This document shows positions 22,333 to 36,000 of a DNA stretch of 64,000 bases, piece by piece. Position 1 is the stretch's first letter. Every line of letters starts with the position of its first letter. Both the position numbers and the translations under genes were made by a program. Source of the DNA: Ciborinia camelliae (taxonomy: Eukaryota > Ascomycota > Leotiomycetes > Helotiales > Sclerotiniaceae). The notes beneath the pieces were generated by a model. The model worked only from the letters and a program-made list of their open reading frames with translations, was not told where the DNA came from and made no database searches. The stretch is taken from positions 1,027,795-1,091,794 of the forward strand of contig JANPYM010000003.1 of NCBI GenBank assembly GCA_025890175.1, in the 5' to 3' direction.

Positions 22333-24499
22333 TATTATTATAACAAAATTATTAATAAATAATATAAATTTATTATTACAAAAAATCCAAAATCTTTAAA
22401 AAATGATTATAACGAAAATTAAATATATAAAAACAAAATTAATAAATCTTTTTATTATAAATAATTATAATTATTTTCAAAAATATAATTTTAATTAAGT
22501 TTTTATAAAATTATATATATAATTATTTAATTATAAATAAAATTAATAATAATTAATTAATTTGTATTAACAATATACCTTAAAATATAATATTTTTTTT
22601 TGTTTAATATTATACAAAAAAAAACTTTTTTTATATTTTTTGATTTATCAAAAATATTATAAAATAAAAAAAATTAACAAAAAAAAAAAAATAATATTAA
22701 ATTATATTATATTCAAATTTATATTATAAATACTTTTTTTATATAAAGATTGCAAAATAAAAGGATATAAATAATTTGAAAAACTAATTCAAATTTTTTA
22801 TATATATTTATAATTTTATTAATAATTTAAAGTGAATAATATAGTAATCAAATTTTAAAAAAATATAAATATTATTATTTAAATTTAAAAATTTTTTTAA
22901 AATAATAAAAAAAAAGCTTTTTATTAAAAATGTAAACTTTATATTTATAATATAATTATTCATTAAAATTCAAAATACTAATCTTGTTGAAACTCAAAAT
23001 ACTAATTCTATCGATATTATTAAAATAAATAATACTATAAATTATTTAGATTTTTTTAATAATAACGATAAGAATAATATTTGATATAAAAATATAGATT
23101 ATATAAAATTCTAAAAACATTTAAATTAATAATTTATAATTTAATTCTTTTTTTTGTATCAAAAAATTGCTTTTTGTTATACAAATATAAAAAATTTGTT
23201 TTTTTTTAATTTAATTTTAAAATATTCGATTTATTTGTATTACTAATTATTATAAATAATAATTATTTTGATATAAAAAGAAATTACAACGTTTATTAAT
23301 AATAATTAATTTTTTTTATATATTTATAAAATATATTTTAAAATTAATTTTTTTTAATATAATTATTTTATATTTATTTAATATTTAATTATAAAAATAT
23401 TAAATAAAATTATATTTTCTAAAAAAATATTTTTTTAAAACATTAAAATAATTCTTTTATAAATTACATTCAACAATCTTGATTTTAAATATATAATATA
23501 TACAAAATAATAAACTATCAGATTTTATATTTAAAAAATTAATTATATCTAAATAAATTATAATAACAATTTAATATAATAAAATATTTTTTATTGTTTA
23601 TTATAATATCTTATTTATTTTTATAATATTATATTTATAATTTTAATAATTAATATAATTAATATTATATTTATTTTGAAAATATATTGAATAAATTAAA
23701 CTAAAAATTTATTTTTATTTAAATTATAATTAAAAAAAATATTATCAAATTTAATATTAATATTAAAAATTCCAATCTTATATAAAAAACAATCTGATAA
23801 TAAATATATCAAACAATTAATAATATTATTTACAACGATTTCAAAAGATTATAATCAAACTATCATATTACTATTAATATATCAAATTATTATATTATTT
23901 AATAAAAAAAGATTTAATAAAATAAAATATATTATATTGTTTATATATATTTATTATATCTAATATTAATTATTTTATATAAATCTAATATTATATTTTA
24001 AAAATATTTTTATAAATTATTGTTTTTGTTTATAAATATATTCTTTTATAATAAATTAAATTTATTATTTCAAATTATATAAAATTATTTATAATTTTAT
24101 TAAATTTGATATATCGATTTTATTGAATAACAATAAAAGCTATATTATTTATTATAATTAAATTAAAAAAATTATTAATAATAATTTGAATCCCGTAATC
24201 TTAATATATTTTAAAACTAATCGTATTATAAAATTTTAAATTAAAAAAATATATTATATTTATATTAATATTAATAATTGATATATATTTGTGTTTTGAA
24301 ATAAAATCAATTTAATTTGATAAACTTTATTATTAAATATTATAAAAAATATAATATATAATAATATATTTAATAAAAATAAAGATTAATATTAATAAAT
24401 AACAAATATATTTAATACTATAAATATTATATAAAAAATGTTTTTTAAATATACATTTAATAAATATAATTAAATATAAAATTAATAATAAAAGCAAAA

Positions 24500-24800
24500 A
24501 ATATTAAATAATATATAAAAAATAATTTAATAATAAATATAATATATATTAAATATAAATTTATAAAAAATATAAAAAAATATTAAATATTATAAAAAAA
24601 ATAATTTAACAATAAATATAATATATATTAAATATTAAATATTATAAAAAAAACGGTTTAACAATAAATATAATATATATTAAATATAAATTTATAATAA
24701 ATACAAAAAATATTAAATATTATAAAAAAAATAATTTAATAATAAATATAATATATATTGAATATAAAATTAATAATAAATATATAAAATATTAAATATA
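24500..24800. repeat. AT-rich tandem repeat with aacaataaatataatatatatt unit
   Basis: The core aataaatataatatatatt recurs near 24530, 24612, 24664 and 24742, with spacing of about 52-82 bp and flanking attaaatattataaaaaaaa blocks. Confidence 0.65.
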
Positions 24801-25060
24801 ATAATTATATCCAATTTAATACAAATTTATATTTTAATAAAAATTTAATATAAAATAAATCGATAATATTTTAGATTTTGCAAAAACAATAATAATAATT
24901 ATTGCTTTTAATAAATATATTTTTTGATATAATTTATACCCAATTTTAAAAAAAATTTTATCCCACAATTATTTTTATTAATATTGGTTATACATTTATT
25001 ACATATTGAATCTGATTATCCTTCATTTCCTATACAATACCTATATATATAGATAATGAT

Positions 25061-25810
25061 TAATACGATTTAAACATTGATCCACACATTGTTATATTCA
25101 TATTCATATGGGATATGGAATAAGAAAGTATGAAATCACGGAATATTCCATTCCATTCTATACATATACATACACACATAAATTTTTGAATACCTACCTA
25201 ATTAGTGTAGAGTCACTGTAGACGAAAATCTCTTCACTTCACTTCATCCTTCCTTTACTCTTTATCCATTCTTTCATTCATTCATTAATACCTATCTATA
25301 AGAAATAGTAATGATAATTATAATTCAATATCTAAGTTTAATTCAAACTTGAAGGACCTTCACTAATTCATTCATAGATCTATAGATATAAATAGATAGA
25401 TGTAAAATAATCTAATGAATAAGTATATATCATTTCTAATTTTCAATTTATGTGATATGGTATATATATATATACAAGAGATACTAGGTAATGATACATT
25501 ACGGTACGGTGCGCTGCGCTGCGATGTAATATGATATGATAATAGAATAGAATAGGAAATGGGAAAGAATAGAATACAGTAGGATAGGAAAGAAAAGGAA
25601 AGGAAAGGAAAGAAACAAATTGTAATTTCAAATTTCAAATTTCAAAGCGATATATCCATCCATCCATCCATCCATCTATCCTCGCTTAGAAAATATCCCT
25701 AGGAGACTTGAACCGGCCGGGGGGGGGTTGAAATCTCATCCTCTAGAGGTATTATTGTTGACGTAGGGTCTACGGTCATTTTTGATCATTTTTGGTGTGT
25801 TTTACAATAC
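25061..25810. other. Flank between the two AT-rich segments, simple repeats
   Basis: Composition returns to near normal. It holds short runs (tatata, tccatcca at about 25656-25680, GGAAA tracts at about 25590-25615, a G9 run near 25721) and no supported gene. By position this is the original 3' flank of the F-box-like gene whose body lies at 41567-43009. Confidence 0.55.
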
Positions 25811-25860
25811 TTATCTCATCAACTCTTCGTAGAAGGCATCGACTAAGGCTTCGTAGAAGG
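25811..25860 (-). pseudogene. Severed C-terminal codons of the F-box-like gene
   Basis: Read on the minus strand with one copy of the 8-bp duplication removed, the frame of the F-box-like gene continues from its HTFY codons into EALVDAFYEELMR and a TAA at 25811-25813. These 13 codons are now 15.7 kb away from the gene body because of the insertion 25861-41566. The in-frame continuation is direct sequence evidence that this is the old 3' end. Confidence 0.82.
25853..25860. other. Left 8-bp target site duplication GTAGAAGG
   Basis: GTAGAAGG abuts the left terminal repeat and is identical to 41567-41574 at the right end. Eight-bp duplications are the rule for hAT transposons. Confidence 0.9.
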
Positions 25861-26238
25861 CAGGGTTGGGCAAAAGGTAGGGTAACCCGGGGTATACCCG
25901 GGTAGAAATCGAAGGGTTATTATTCTACTATATTTTATAGGGTAGGGTGAAAATTCTATAAAATCTTGAAGGGTACGGGTATACTCGGCGGGTATAAACA
26001 CGTGAGGCTAGCATTTTGGGGAAGGCTATTATTTGGGAGGAAGGTTAATTTACTAGAAAAGAGGAAAATACGAGAAGGAAAGAAGATGCCTGATATTTCA
26101 GGTATCCATTTAGACCGTATTTACTAGGTATCTATTGCCGAAAAGACGAGGAGGAGAGGTGCCTGATATTTCAGGCACACATCTAAACCTTTTTTGATAC
26201 TATCTCTTCTCTTCTCTCTAACATATATATTTTAAAAC

Positions 26239-26620
26239 ATTTTATTAATTATGCAAACTCGATATTGATTGAATGATTCAAAAGTATATAAAATCTGTAC
26301 AAAACCATTAATTGAAAAAAACTTTAAAAAACATATAATATCTATAAAACAATATATAAACTATAATTAAAATTAATAAGCTTATTAATTCGATTAAAAA
26401 CTTTTTAATAATATAATTTTTATATTTATACAATTAATAATTATTAAGAAATTTATTTTTGAAGATTTTTTGATTTTAATTAGTTTTTTAATATTTCATT
26501 AATTATACAAACTCGATACTAATTGGATAATTCAAAAGTATATAAAATATATACAGAAACATTAATTAAAAAAAACTTTAAAAAGTATATAATATCTATA
26601 AAACAATATATAAATTATAA
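26239..26620. repeat. Pair of about 130-bp direct repeats, 254 bp apart
   Basis: Sequence containing attat-caaactcgata and agtatataatatctataaaacaatatataaa is present from about 26239 and again from about 26493. Differences are mostly transitions. It lies inside the hAT-like element, left of minisatellite 1. Confidence 0.65.
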
Positions 26621-26629
26621 AAATAATAA

Positions 26630-26870
26630 ATGAAATAAATGAAATAAATGAAATAAATGAAATAAATGAAATAAATGAAATAAATGAAATAAATGAAATA
26701 AATGAAATAAATGAAATAAATGAAATAAATGAAATAAATGAAATAAATGAAATAAATGAAATAAATGAAATAAATGAAATAAATGAAATAAATGAAATAA
26801 ATGAAATAAATGAAATAAATGAAATAAATGAAATAAATGAAATAAATGAAATAAATGAAATAAATGAAAT
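26630..26870. repeat. (GAAATAAAT)n minisatellite, left part
   Basis: About 26 near-perfect copies of a 9-bp unit ending exactly at LTR element A. The same array resumes directly on the other side of A, so A landed inside one array. Confidence 0.95.
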
Positions 26871-27124
26871 TGTTGGTATCAATATGGTTTCAAAAATGTA
26901 AAGTACTTTCAATTTGTAGTGTATATGTTAATAATCTCTAATTGATAAAGTTATGCTAGAGTAGATAATTATATAAAGGTTTAGTGCTGTATTAGAATAT
27001 ATTAGAATATATTAAATGTTTTAGTAGATTTGTAATGTTAATCGAATTATTCAAGTTATATGCCCGATTATATATTAATTATATATAGGTTATATAACCG
27101 GTAGATTATATGATTTTTCTAATA
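26871..27124. repeat. Left LTR of element A (heavily mutated)
   Basis: Aligns over its full length with 32417-32664. Where the right LTR has CACGTG boxes, this copy has TATAT-type strings, as C-to-T and G-to-A changes would give. It also carries a 6-bp indel relative to the right LTR. Confidence 0.92.
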
Positions 27125-30100
27125 CTAGGGATTCTCTTTAAAATTGCAATAAATTTCTATATATCCAAAATTATATATTGTATGTAGACCTTTTCTTTCC
27201 CTATTTTAATTATATTCTATTTATTGAAGTTCCTTGATGTTTACCTTATTAGTATTAATGAGATCCTTTAATCGTAGTTGCAGTATGGCATTAATAATTC
27301 CTTTGATCGCAGCTTTAGCATCAAATCCGTATATAAGTCCGTAGAGTTCCGAAGCTAAAACGTTTTTAATAACTTATTTATATTTAATCAATAATTAATA
27401 TATAATATTAAATTTTTTATATTTATTAATAAAAATAATTATAAATTTTATTTATAATAATATATCAATATTATTAACAAATAATATATTAATAAAAATA
27501 ATTATATTAAACAAATCAAAATTAAAAAATACAAAATTAAATTTTTTTTTTTTTAAATTTATTATTTAAATAATAATAAAAAAATTGCAAAAAGTTTTCA
27601 ATTAACAAACTATTGTAGGATATATTTTTCAAATATATTATTCAATATATTATTTTTTTAGAATAATTAATTTTTTATATTTTTTTTTGGTTTTTTATAT
27701 ATTCGTTTATTCAATTTTTATTAAACACAAATTATTGTATTATTTTTTTTGATTAAAATAAATATTTTTATTATAAAAAATAATTAAATTGTTATTAAAT
27801 TTTAATAATATTAATTTTATTAGTTTTTTATAATTTTTTATAAAAAATTTGGTTTATATTAATTTCGCCTATTTTTTTTTACAAAAACTTTATTATTAAT
27901 AATAAAAATATTGTTAATTTGTAGATCAATTAAATCAAAATTGTATTTATTTATATAAAATAAATAAAGGTTATAAATAAATTATATTATTTAAAATTTG
28001 TTTATATAATAATTATAATAAATATTAAATTAATAATTTTCAGTTTTTGATATATTATAAAATGATTTTATAATTTATAAAATAATATTCGATTTTAATT
28101 TTATTTTAAATAATAAATATATATAAAATAAGTAATAAAAATTTATAATAAATTATATATAAACTTAAATAATATTTTGAAAATAAATCGAGATTGTAAA
28201 AATATTTATTATTAAAACCAATAATATATATTAATTAACTTTTTAAATTATAAATAATTAAATAAAAACAATAACCTTTTTTTAATCCTTATATATTTAA
28301 ACTATTAATTATAATTTTGAATAAACTTTATCAATATCTTCGTTTTTAATTATATTAACAAATTTTAAATTAAAAATTTTGATTTTTTAAAATATTTATT
28401 TCAAAAAAACAATTTTAAATATATTGTTTTCAATAAATCTATCAATCTTTATATAATATAATTTTATATATATAAAAAAAGAAATATTATTATTAATAAA
28501 TAATTTATTTTATAATTTTAAATAATTAATTTTTTATTAAAATTTTTTATCCTACAAAAATATACATAATTAGAATTCCTAATTATCCATAATATTAATT
28601 TAATCTTATAATTTGCTTTATATATATTTATAAAATTATATTTATAATTTTAAATTAAAAAATAATATTAAAAATTATAATATTAAAAAATATAATATTA
28701 CTAAAATTATAATTTATAATATAATCTTAATATATTAAAATAAAAAAATATACTCGAATTTATTATAAAAAACGAAATTAATATTTAACTTATCCAATTC
28801 CGATTTTTAATAAAATAATTATATTACAATTATTTTAAATTCTGTTAATCTGTTTAATAAATCAATTTTACATATTTCGTTATTTATCAATAATAATATA
28901 AATAATCCAATTTATTTATTTACAATAATATCTTTACTTTCTCTCTATATAAACATATCGAAATTCAAAAATAATCTATATATCATAAAAATTAATAAAT
29001 TTTTTTTTTTTTATAAAATATCCATAATTTATTATTAAACTTTAATTTTATAAATTTTTTTTATAATCTTTCAAATTATAATAACTTTTTAAAATATTAT
29101 AATAATAAATAAATTATTATTGATTATTCAGAGATATATTTTAAATACAAAAAATATAAAAATAAAATTATCTAATCCTACAATATTATTAATTATTTTA
29201 ATAATTATTTAAAATATTAATCCCTTTAAGATTTTTAAATCCATTAGTTTTTTAAAAATAATAATATATATATAATAAAATAAATAATAATAACGTTTTA
29301 TAATTTTAATAAAATTATAAATTTTAATTAATATATATTTTATAACGATTTTTATAAATATTATATTTTATTTAAATTTTTTATTAATAAAATTCTTTTT
29401 AATATTATAAATAATATAATTTAATAATTTGAAATAAATATTTAATTAATATTTTTTTAATATATTTTATATATACTTTATTAATATATTATTAAATTAT
29501 TAAATAATTTAAAAATAAATTGATTTATTTATAATATAAAATATTAATTTATTTTTAATATATATTATATTTATAAAAATAAAATAATTAAATTTAATAT
29601 TATTCTATAATATAAATTTAAAACATTTTAATGATTTTTTATATAACTAATAATATATATAATATTTAATAAAATATTTAATATTTATAATATTTTTATT
29701 ATATTTTATATACTTAAAAATTTATTAAAATCTTTATATCAAAAAATAATCGAAATAATAATATAAATAATAGAATTTGATATTAATAAAATAATAATTG
29801 TTTTTTATAATAGTTTTTTATATAAATATAATAAAACAAATTTTTTATAACAAAAAAATATAACTATTATATTAAATAATAAAATATTTTTATTTTGAAA
29901 TAATTAATATATTAATAAAATTATTAAAAAAATATTTTATTTTATTTATATCTATTAAATTAAAAAAAAACAAAATATTAATTTAAATAATATAAAATTT
30001 AATAATTCCGAAAAATAATTGAAATAAAAATAAATTAATAAATAATATTATATTTATATTGAAACTAATATTAATAGTTTTTATTATTCCCTTATTAATT

Positions 30101-32416
30101 TTATTTTCGAAAAGTTTTTGTTAAACTAAATATTAATTATATTTGATTATAAAATGTTTTATAATGTTTATATTAATTATAATATTATAAAATTTATTTT
30201 TATTATATTGAAAAATAATTATAAATTGTTTTTAGATTTTATTAATAATAATATAAAGAATTATGCAATTTAATAATTTTGTAAAAATTTCTTAGGATTA
30301 AATAAATTCTAATATTGTAAAATAAATTTTTTTAGATTTATTTTTATTTTTATTTTGAAAATTTAATTTTAAAAAAAAAATATTAATATTTTTATTATTA
30401 AAATTTTTAAATTTGTTTTTAAAAATCTTTTTTTTATAATTAATAAAAAATAAATCGAAATATTTATTAAATATATTATTATTTTTGTTTTTAAACTTTT
30501 TTTAATATTTATATCAATATTTTTTTTATTTTTTTTTGAATAATTTATCAATTTATATTTTTTTTTTTTTGCAAATTCAATATTTCTTATTTTTTCGTAA
30601 TTAATATAATTGATTTCTTAAATTAACATAAAAATTATTATTATTATAATATTTACAATTTATAAATAATATTAAATTAATTAATATTTTTGAATAAATT
30701 TTCTTTTATATATTTATTAATTATTTAAGTTGATTAATAAAATTTATAATATTAGATTTTGAATTATAATAAATATATAAATAAGTTTTAATATTTTTAT
30801 AAATTATAATAAATTTGTTATAAAAAAAATTTGGATAATAAAATTTAAAATTGAAATATTATTAAAGTTATTACAATTTTTTAATAAAAATTAAAAAATA
30901 TTTATTAAATATTTTATTATTATATTTAATTTAAATAATTTTAAATAAAATTATATTTTATTTATTTAATATATTTTAATAATACTTATTTTTTTTAAAA
31001 TTATATTTAATATAATTATAAAATTTTATAAATATTATTAACAAATCTTTTTTTATAATATAATAAAAAATTAAAATATTATTTTTAAATATTAAAAAAA
31101 AAGTTTTAGGAAATAAATTTTTTAATATTTTTATATATTATATAATTTTATAAAAAATTAAAAATTTATAATTAAAATTATTATTTTTTTTATTATACTT
31201 TTTTTTAAATAAATAAAATTTCTGAAAATTAATTAAAATTTATATATTTAAAACTATAAATATATAAAAATTATTTTTGACCTTATTATTTTATTTATAA
31301 TATTCATCTCTATTATTATTATTATTAAAATTGTAATTGAAATTGTTTAAATTATTATTATTATTATTTTTATAATTATATTTTAATTTTTTTATTATTC
31401 TTTTTTTTTTAAAGTTTATATAAATTTAATAAAAAACATTATTAAATCAAAATTTTAATACAAAAATATTTTTATCCTTCAAATATTTTTTTATTTATTT
31501 TTTTATTTATAATATATATTCGATATTTTATATAATTTAATAAAAAATTATAATTAAATCAATTTTAGTAATTTAAATATAAAATATTTTCCCAAATTAT
31601 TATAAATAAATCTTTTTAATAATTTTAAATTTTATAATTATAAATATATTAAAATTATTATAAAAAATATTAATAAAATTTTTATTATAAATATTTTTTT
31701 TTTGTATTATTTACATTTAAATTTGATATATAAAATAAATTTATTAAAATTAATATTATAAAATTTGAACAATTTTTATATTTCCATAAATCATTTTGTA
31801 AAATATATCTTGTTACTATTAATTTGCAAACTATAAGATTTAGTAGATATAATTAATATCGTTAATATCAATATATTTTTAAGATAATTATTATTTATAA
31901 AAGAAAATAAATAATAAATGGTTTTCGATAAAAAAGATAATAATTGTAAATGATAAAATAAAATTGCATAATAAATAATAAGAAATAATTCTTTATATAC
32001 AATACTACACAAAAAATATATAATAAATATAAACTTTAATCATAAATAATTCAAATATTGTTTTTTATATTTTTAATTTGCTAATTTATTTTAAAAACAA
32101 AAAAATAATACCTTTAATACTTTAATAAGAATTGATATCTTTATTATTAAGAATTTAAATTTTTTAAATATAATCCCTAATCACAATAATATAAAATATA
32201 TTTTTAAATAAAACGAATTTCAAATTAAAAATATAATTAATCCTCATTTTTTAATTTCGATTCTATTAAAATAATATAATTAATACTATTATAATAATAT
32301 AATTATTTGATACTTGTAATTTTTTCAAATTATATACCAATTTTGGATTTTATAAAAAATCATTATATTCTTTCAATAGAAATCTAAAATCTCTAATTTA
32401 TAATATTATTAATTAA

Positions 32417-32664
32417 TATTAATATCAATATAATTTCAAAAATATAAAGTACTTTCAATCTGTAGTATGTATATTGATAATCTCTAATTGATAAAGTTAT
32501 ACTAGAGTAAATGATTATATAGAGGTCTAGTGCCGTACTAGAATATACTAGAACGCACTAGGCGTTCTAGTAGGTTCGCGATGCTAGTCGAACCGTCACG
32601 TGCCCGATCACGTGCTAGTCACGTGCAGGTCACGTGACCGGTAGGTCACATGATTTTCCCAACA
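32417..32664. repeat. Right LTR of element A (3' half nearly intact)
   Basis: Begins as decayed tattaatatc and becomes progressively GC-rich; the last about 130 bp look unmutated and end in CCCAACA. Confidence 0.92.
32597..32636. promoter_or_regulatory. Cluster of four CACGTG boxes in LTR A
   Basis: CACGTG occurs at 32597, 32609, 32620 and 32631, spaced 12, 11 and 11 bp. CACGTG is the E-box bound by bHLH factors. Regulatory use in this LTR is inference. Confidence 0.55.
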
Positions 32665-32820
32665 GAAATAAATGAAATAAATGAAATAAATGAAATAAAT
32701 GAAATAAATGAAATAAATGAAATAAATGAAATAAATGAAATAAATGAAATAAATGAAATAAATGAAATAAATGAAATAAATGAAATAAATGAAATAAATG
32801 AAATAAATGAAATAAATAAA
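32665..32820. repeat. (GAAATAAAT)n minisatellite, right part
   Basis: About 17 copies, in register with the left part at 26630-26870 once the duplicated GAAAT is counted. Confidence 0.95.
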
Positions 32821-32906
32821 ATAAGAAGATTATATATAAAGATTTAATATTAAAAAAATATTTTGAATTAATTGAATATTAAAAATAATTTCAAATTTTT
32901 TGGTAT

Positions 32907-33095
32907 TGTTATACGCGTTATATAGGATTATGAAAGTGAAATTGTAGATATACAATCTGATAAAAGAATTATGCTAAAGAGGAAAGAATTTTTTTGAAAA
33001 GAATATTATCTAATATAAAGGTGATTATATGATTATAGTGGTTATATAATCAATTACGTGATTATTATTTATTAAACAGGGGCTTTAGCGTGATA
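32907..33095. repeat. Left LTR of element B
   Basis: 189 bp; TG start intact, last bases decayed to GTGATA. Identical in length to the right copy. Confidence 0.9.
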
Positions 33096-36000
33096 TCATT
33101 TTTTTTTTCGAAAATAAACTTGAAACGCCGAAGAATATAAATCAGCTTTTTTTTTTATACTAATTTCTTTTATTATTAGGTTTAAACCGGCCCAAATAAA
33201 TAATATAAAAAATCTTAATCTTTTTTTTTGTATATATAAAACCAAAGGTGTTATAATAAATATAATTAAAAGAATATTTTAATTATTGAATCTTATATTA
33301 CAATTATTTATAATAAAATTTAAAATCTAAAATACGTTTCAATTTTTACTTTTTTTTATTATCAATTATTATTAATACAATAAATTGTTTTATATGTTAA
33401 TCAAATAAAAAAAATTTTAAATTATATTATAATATTAATATATAAAAAACGTTATAGCATTTTATATATTTTAATAAAATAAATTTATAAAAAAAATTAT
33501 TAAACATTTTTTTGATTAAAAAAAAAGCTAACAAATTTATTTTTTAATTTAATAGAAAATTATTTAAATTTTAATTATTTAATATTCAAAAAAACGAAAT
33601 CGTTTATTTTAAATAATAATATTGAAATTTATTTATTATTAATAAAACCTTTTATTTTAATTTAAATAAAATTTATTTTATTATAAAATATATTTTATAT
33701 TTTTTTCATTTATTAAACAATATTGAAAATCCTTTTTTATTTACAAATTTTTTTAAAATTTTGATTTTAAAATATTATTAATTAAAAATTGAAGTTTATT
33801 TAAGGGCTAAAATTTTTGTTAACAAAAAATAAAAATATCTTTATAATATTAAAAATAATATTATTTATTACAAATTTTGTAAATATTAATTATTTTACTT
33901 AATCGTTTTATTAATAAAACATATATATTCGAAAATATCGCTTTATTTTTTTATTAATATTCTCAATTTATTTATTAAACTTAAAATAATATAATATAAA
34001 TTTATATTTTTAAATTTGTAAAATATAAAATAAATATTATTATAATTTTATAATAAATTATAATTTTTAATTAAAGATAATAAAATTAAACAATTTATAA
34101 AATTTGAAAATATATTAAATAATTAATTCAATTATTTTTTTAATAAATATTTCTTTGTTTTTTGTAAAATAAAATATAAAATATTGTTTTTTAATTATTT
34201 AATTAATTATAATTAATATTATATTAAAATTAAAGTTTAATAATAATTCGATAATAAAATTTATAAATATATTTTACTATAATTAAATAAAAATTAAAAA
34301 TAAATAAAATATATTTTAATAAATTTATTATAAATATTTAATTTTTTGGTAAATATAATAATTATATATATATTATAAAACGTTTTGGTTTATATAAAAT
34401 TAATAATATTATTTTTTTAAAATTACTAAAATTTTGATATTATTAGAATAATTAATAATTAATTAATTGTAAATTTTAATAATAATTTTTGTTTATTAAT
34501 TTTTAAATTTTAAAATTCAAATTTTATATTTATAACAAAATAATTTATTATTCAAAATAAAACAAAATATTAAAAAGATTTTTTTGTTTTATTAAATATT
34601 ATTTTTTATTATTATTTTAATATATTTACAAAACTTGTTATTATATTATATATTTAATATTATAAAATAAAGATTGAGATTTATTTTGTTATAAAATAAA
34701 TTAGGAACATTTATAATACAAATTTAAAATTAAATATCCAAATAAATTTAATTATAATTTAAAACAGTTTATTATTAATATTAAATTTTATTATTTATTT
34801 TATTATATAAAAAATTTTAAATTTATTGATTTAAAACATTAACTTTATTATTATTTTTTTTTTATTAATATATTATTTAAAAATTATAATTAATAAAAAA
34901 TATAATTTATCAAATTTATTATTTAATAAATTTTTTTATAATTATATAATATTAAAATACTTTATAATTAATAAATATATTTATTAAAATTTCGATTTTT
35001 TAAATATTAATTTTTTATTTTTTGAAATAACAAATAATAACAAATAACTTTTTATTATAAATTTTGTAATTATATTTAACTAAAATTATCTTTTTAAAAA
35101 AATAAATAATTAAATATAATTACTTATTATTTTCAATTTAAAAAAAAATATTTTTAATAATGTAATTAAAAATATTACATTTAATATATATTTTTTTTTC
35201 AATTAAAATATATTAAAATAAAAATATAAATAATAATACTTTTTTAATATTAAAAATGTTTTTTTATAATTGGGGGTTTAATCGAAATTAAATGTTTTAT
35301 TGATTTTGATTTATAAATTAATTAATAATTTATAAATTTATAAATATTTATTAATAAATTATTTATAAAATAAAGGATATCTTTAATATTTTTGAAATAA
35401 TTCTAATTAAAAATAATTTAAACTTTTATAAAATTTATTTTGATATTATTAATTAATAAAATCAAATCTAAAAATTTAATTTTCTAAATAAAAAACTTAT
35501 ATTTTTTTTTATTAATTTATAAACTAGTTTTTTAAAAAATATTAAATATTTAATATACATAATTAATATATTTATTATAATTTTTATTATAAATTAGAAT
35601 ATTATTTATATAAATAAATACAAAAACATTTAAAAATTTCTAAAATATATTATTAATATAATATTAAAATATAATTGGATTATTATATAATTCAAATAAT
35701 ATAATTTTATAATAAAATAATCCGAATTATATACAAAATATAATTAAATTTATATTTTTTTTGATTTTTATTTAAATTTGATTAAAAATATAATAAATAT
35801 TAAACTTAATTATAAACTTTAATCCAATTATTTAAACCAAAATCTTATTAATCAAAAATAAAAAATAAGCATTTTTTTTAATAATAAAATTAAATTTGTA
35901 ATAATTGATATAAAATCATAATCCATTTTTAAATTTTCGAATAAATAAAATTAAAGATACAAAAATTGTTTTATTAAATTTAATAAAATCTTTTTTAAAA

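Larger units (their letters stand above)
11990..25060. other. AT-rich island 1, gene-free, RIP-like
   Basis: About 13 kb of extremely AT-rich sequence, abrupt at its left edge near 11990-12040 and grading into normal DNA near 25000-25060. Frames are short, Ile/Asn/Lys/Phe-rich and not credible genes. C and G survive mainly in isolated CG-type contexts, as expected for old transposons after repeat-induced point mutation. Only the element at 21063-22332 and a few tandem repeats can be delimited by eye; the rest is probably unrecognisable transposon debris (inference). Confidence 0.85.
26871..32664. mobile_element. LTR retrotransposon A, 5.8 kb, RIP-degraded
   Basis: The LTRs (26871-27124 and 32417-32664) are 254 and 248 bp. 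The left starts TGTTGG and the right ends CCAACA. GAAAT is present directly outside both ends (26866-26870 and 32665-32669), a 5-bp target duplication inside the GAAATAAAT array. The 5.3-kb interior is almost pure A+T with no surviving gag or pol frame, so Copia or Gypsy cannot be decided. A patch at about 27230-27360 is less mutated. Orientation is not determined. Confidence 0.92.

Noticed and set aside
13497..24997. Shared attggttatacat near 13500 (after an A run) and near 24985 as LINE target duplication
   Set aside because: The polarity of the A run does not fit an element between the two sites, and a 13-bp match in AT-rich DNA is weak.
25690..25750. tRNA-like GGTTCAAGTC on the minus strand
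   Set aside because: The flanking bases do not form a T stem, and no D or anticodon arm could be found upstream.
26562..26912. Minus frame encoding repeated ISF
   Set aside because: Pure translation of the (GAAATAAAT)n minisatellite; the 9-bp unit keeps frames open.
26630..32820. Repeat arrays as a possible CRISPR
   Set aside because: Units of 9 bp are directly abutting without spacers, in a eukaryotic genome.
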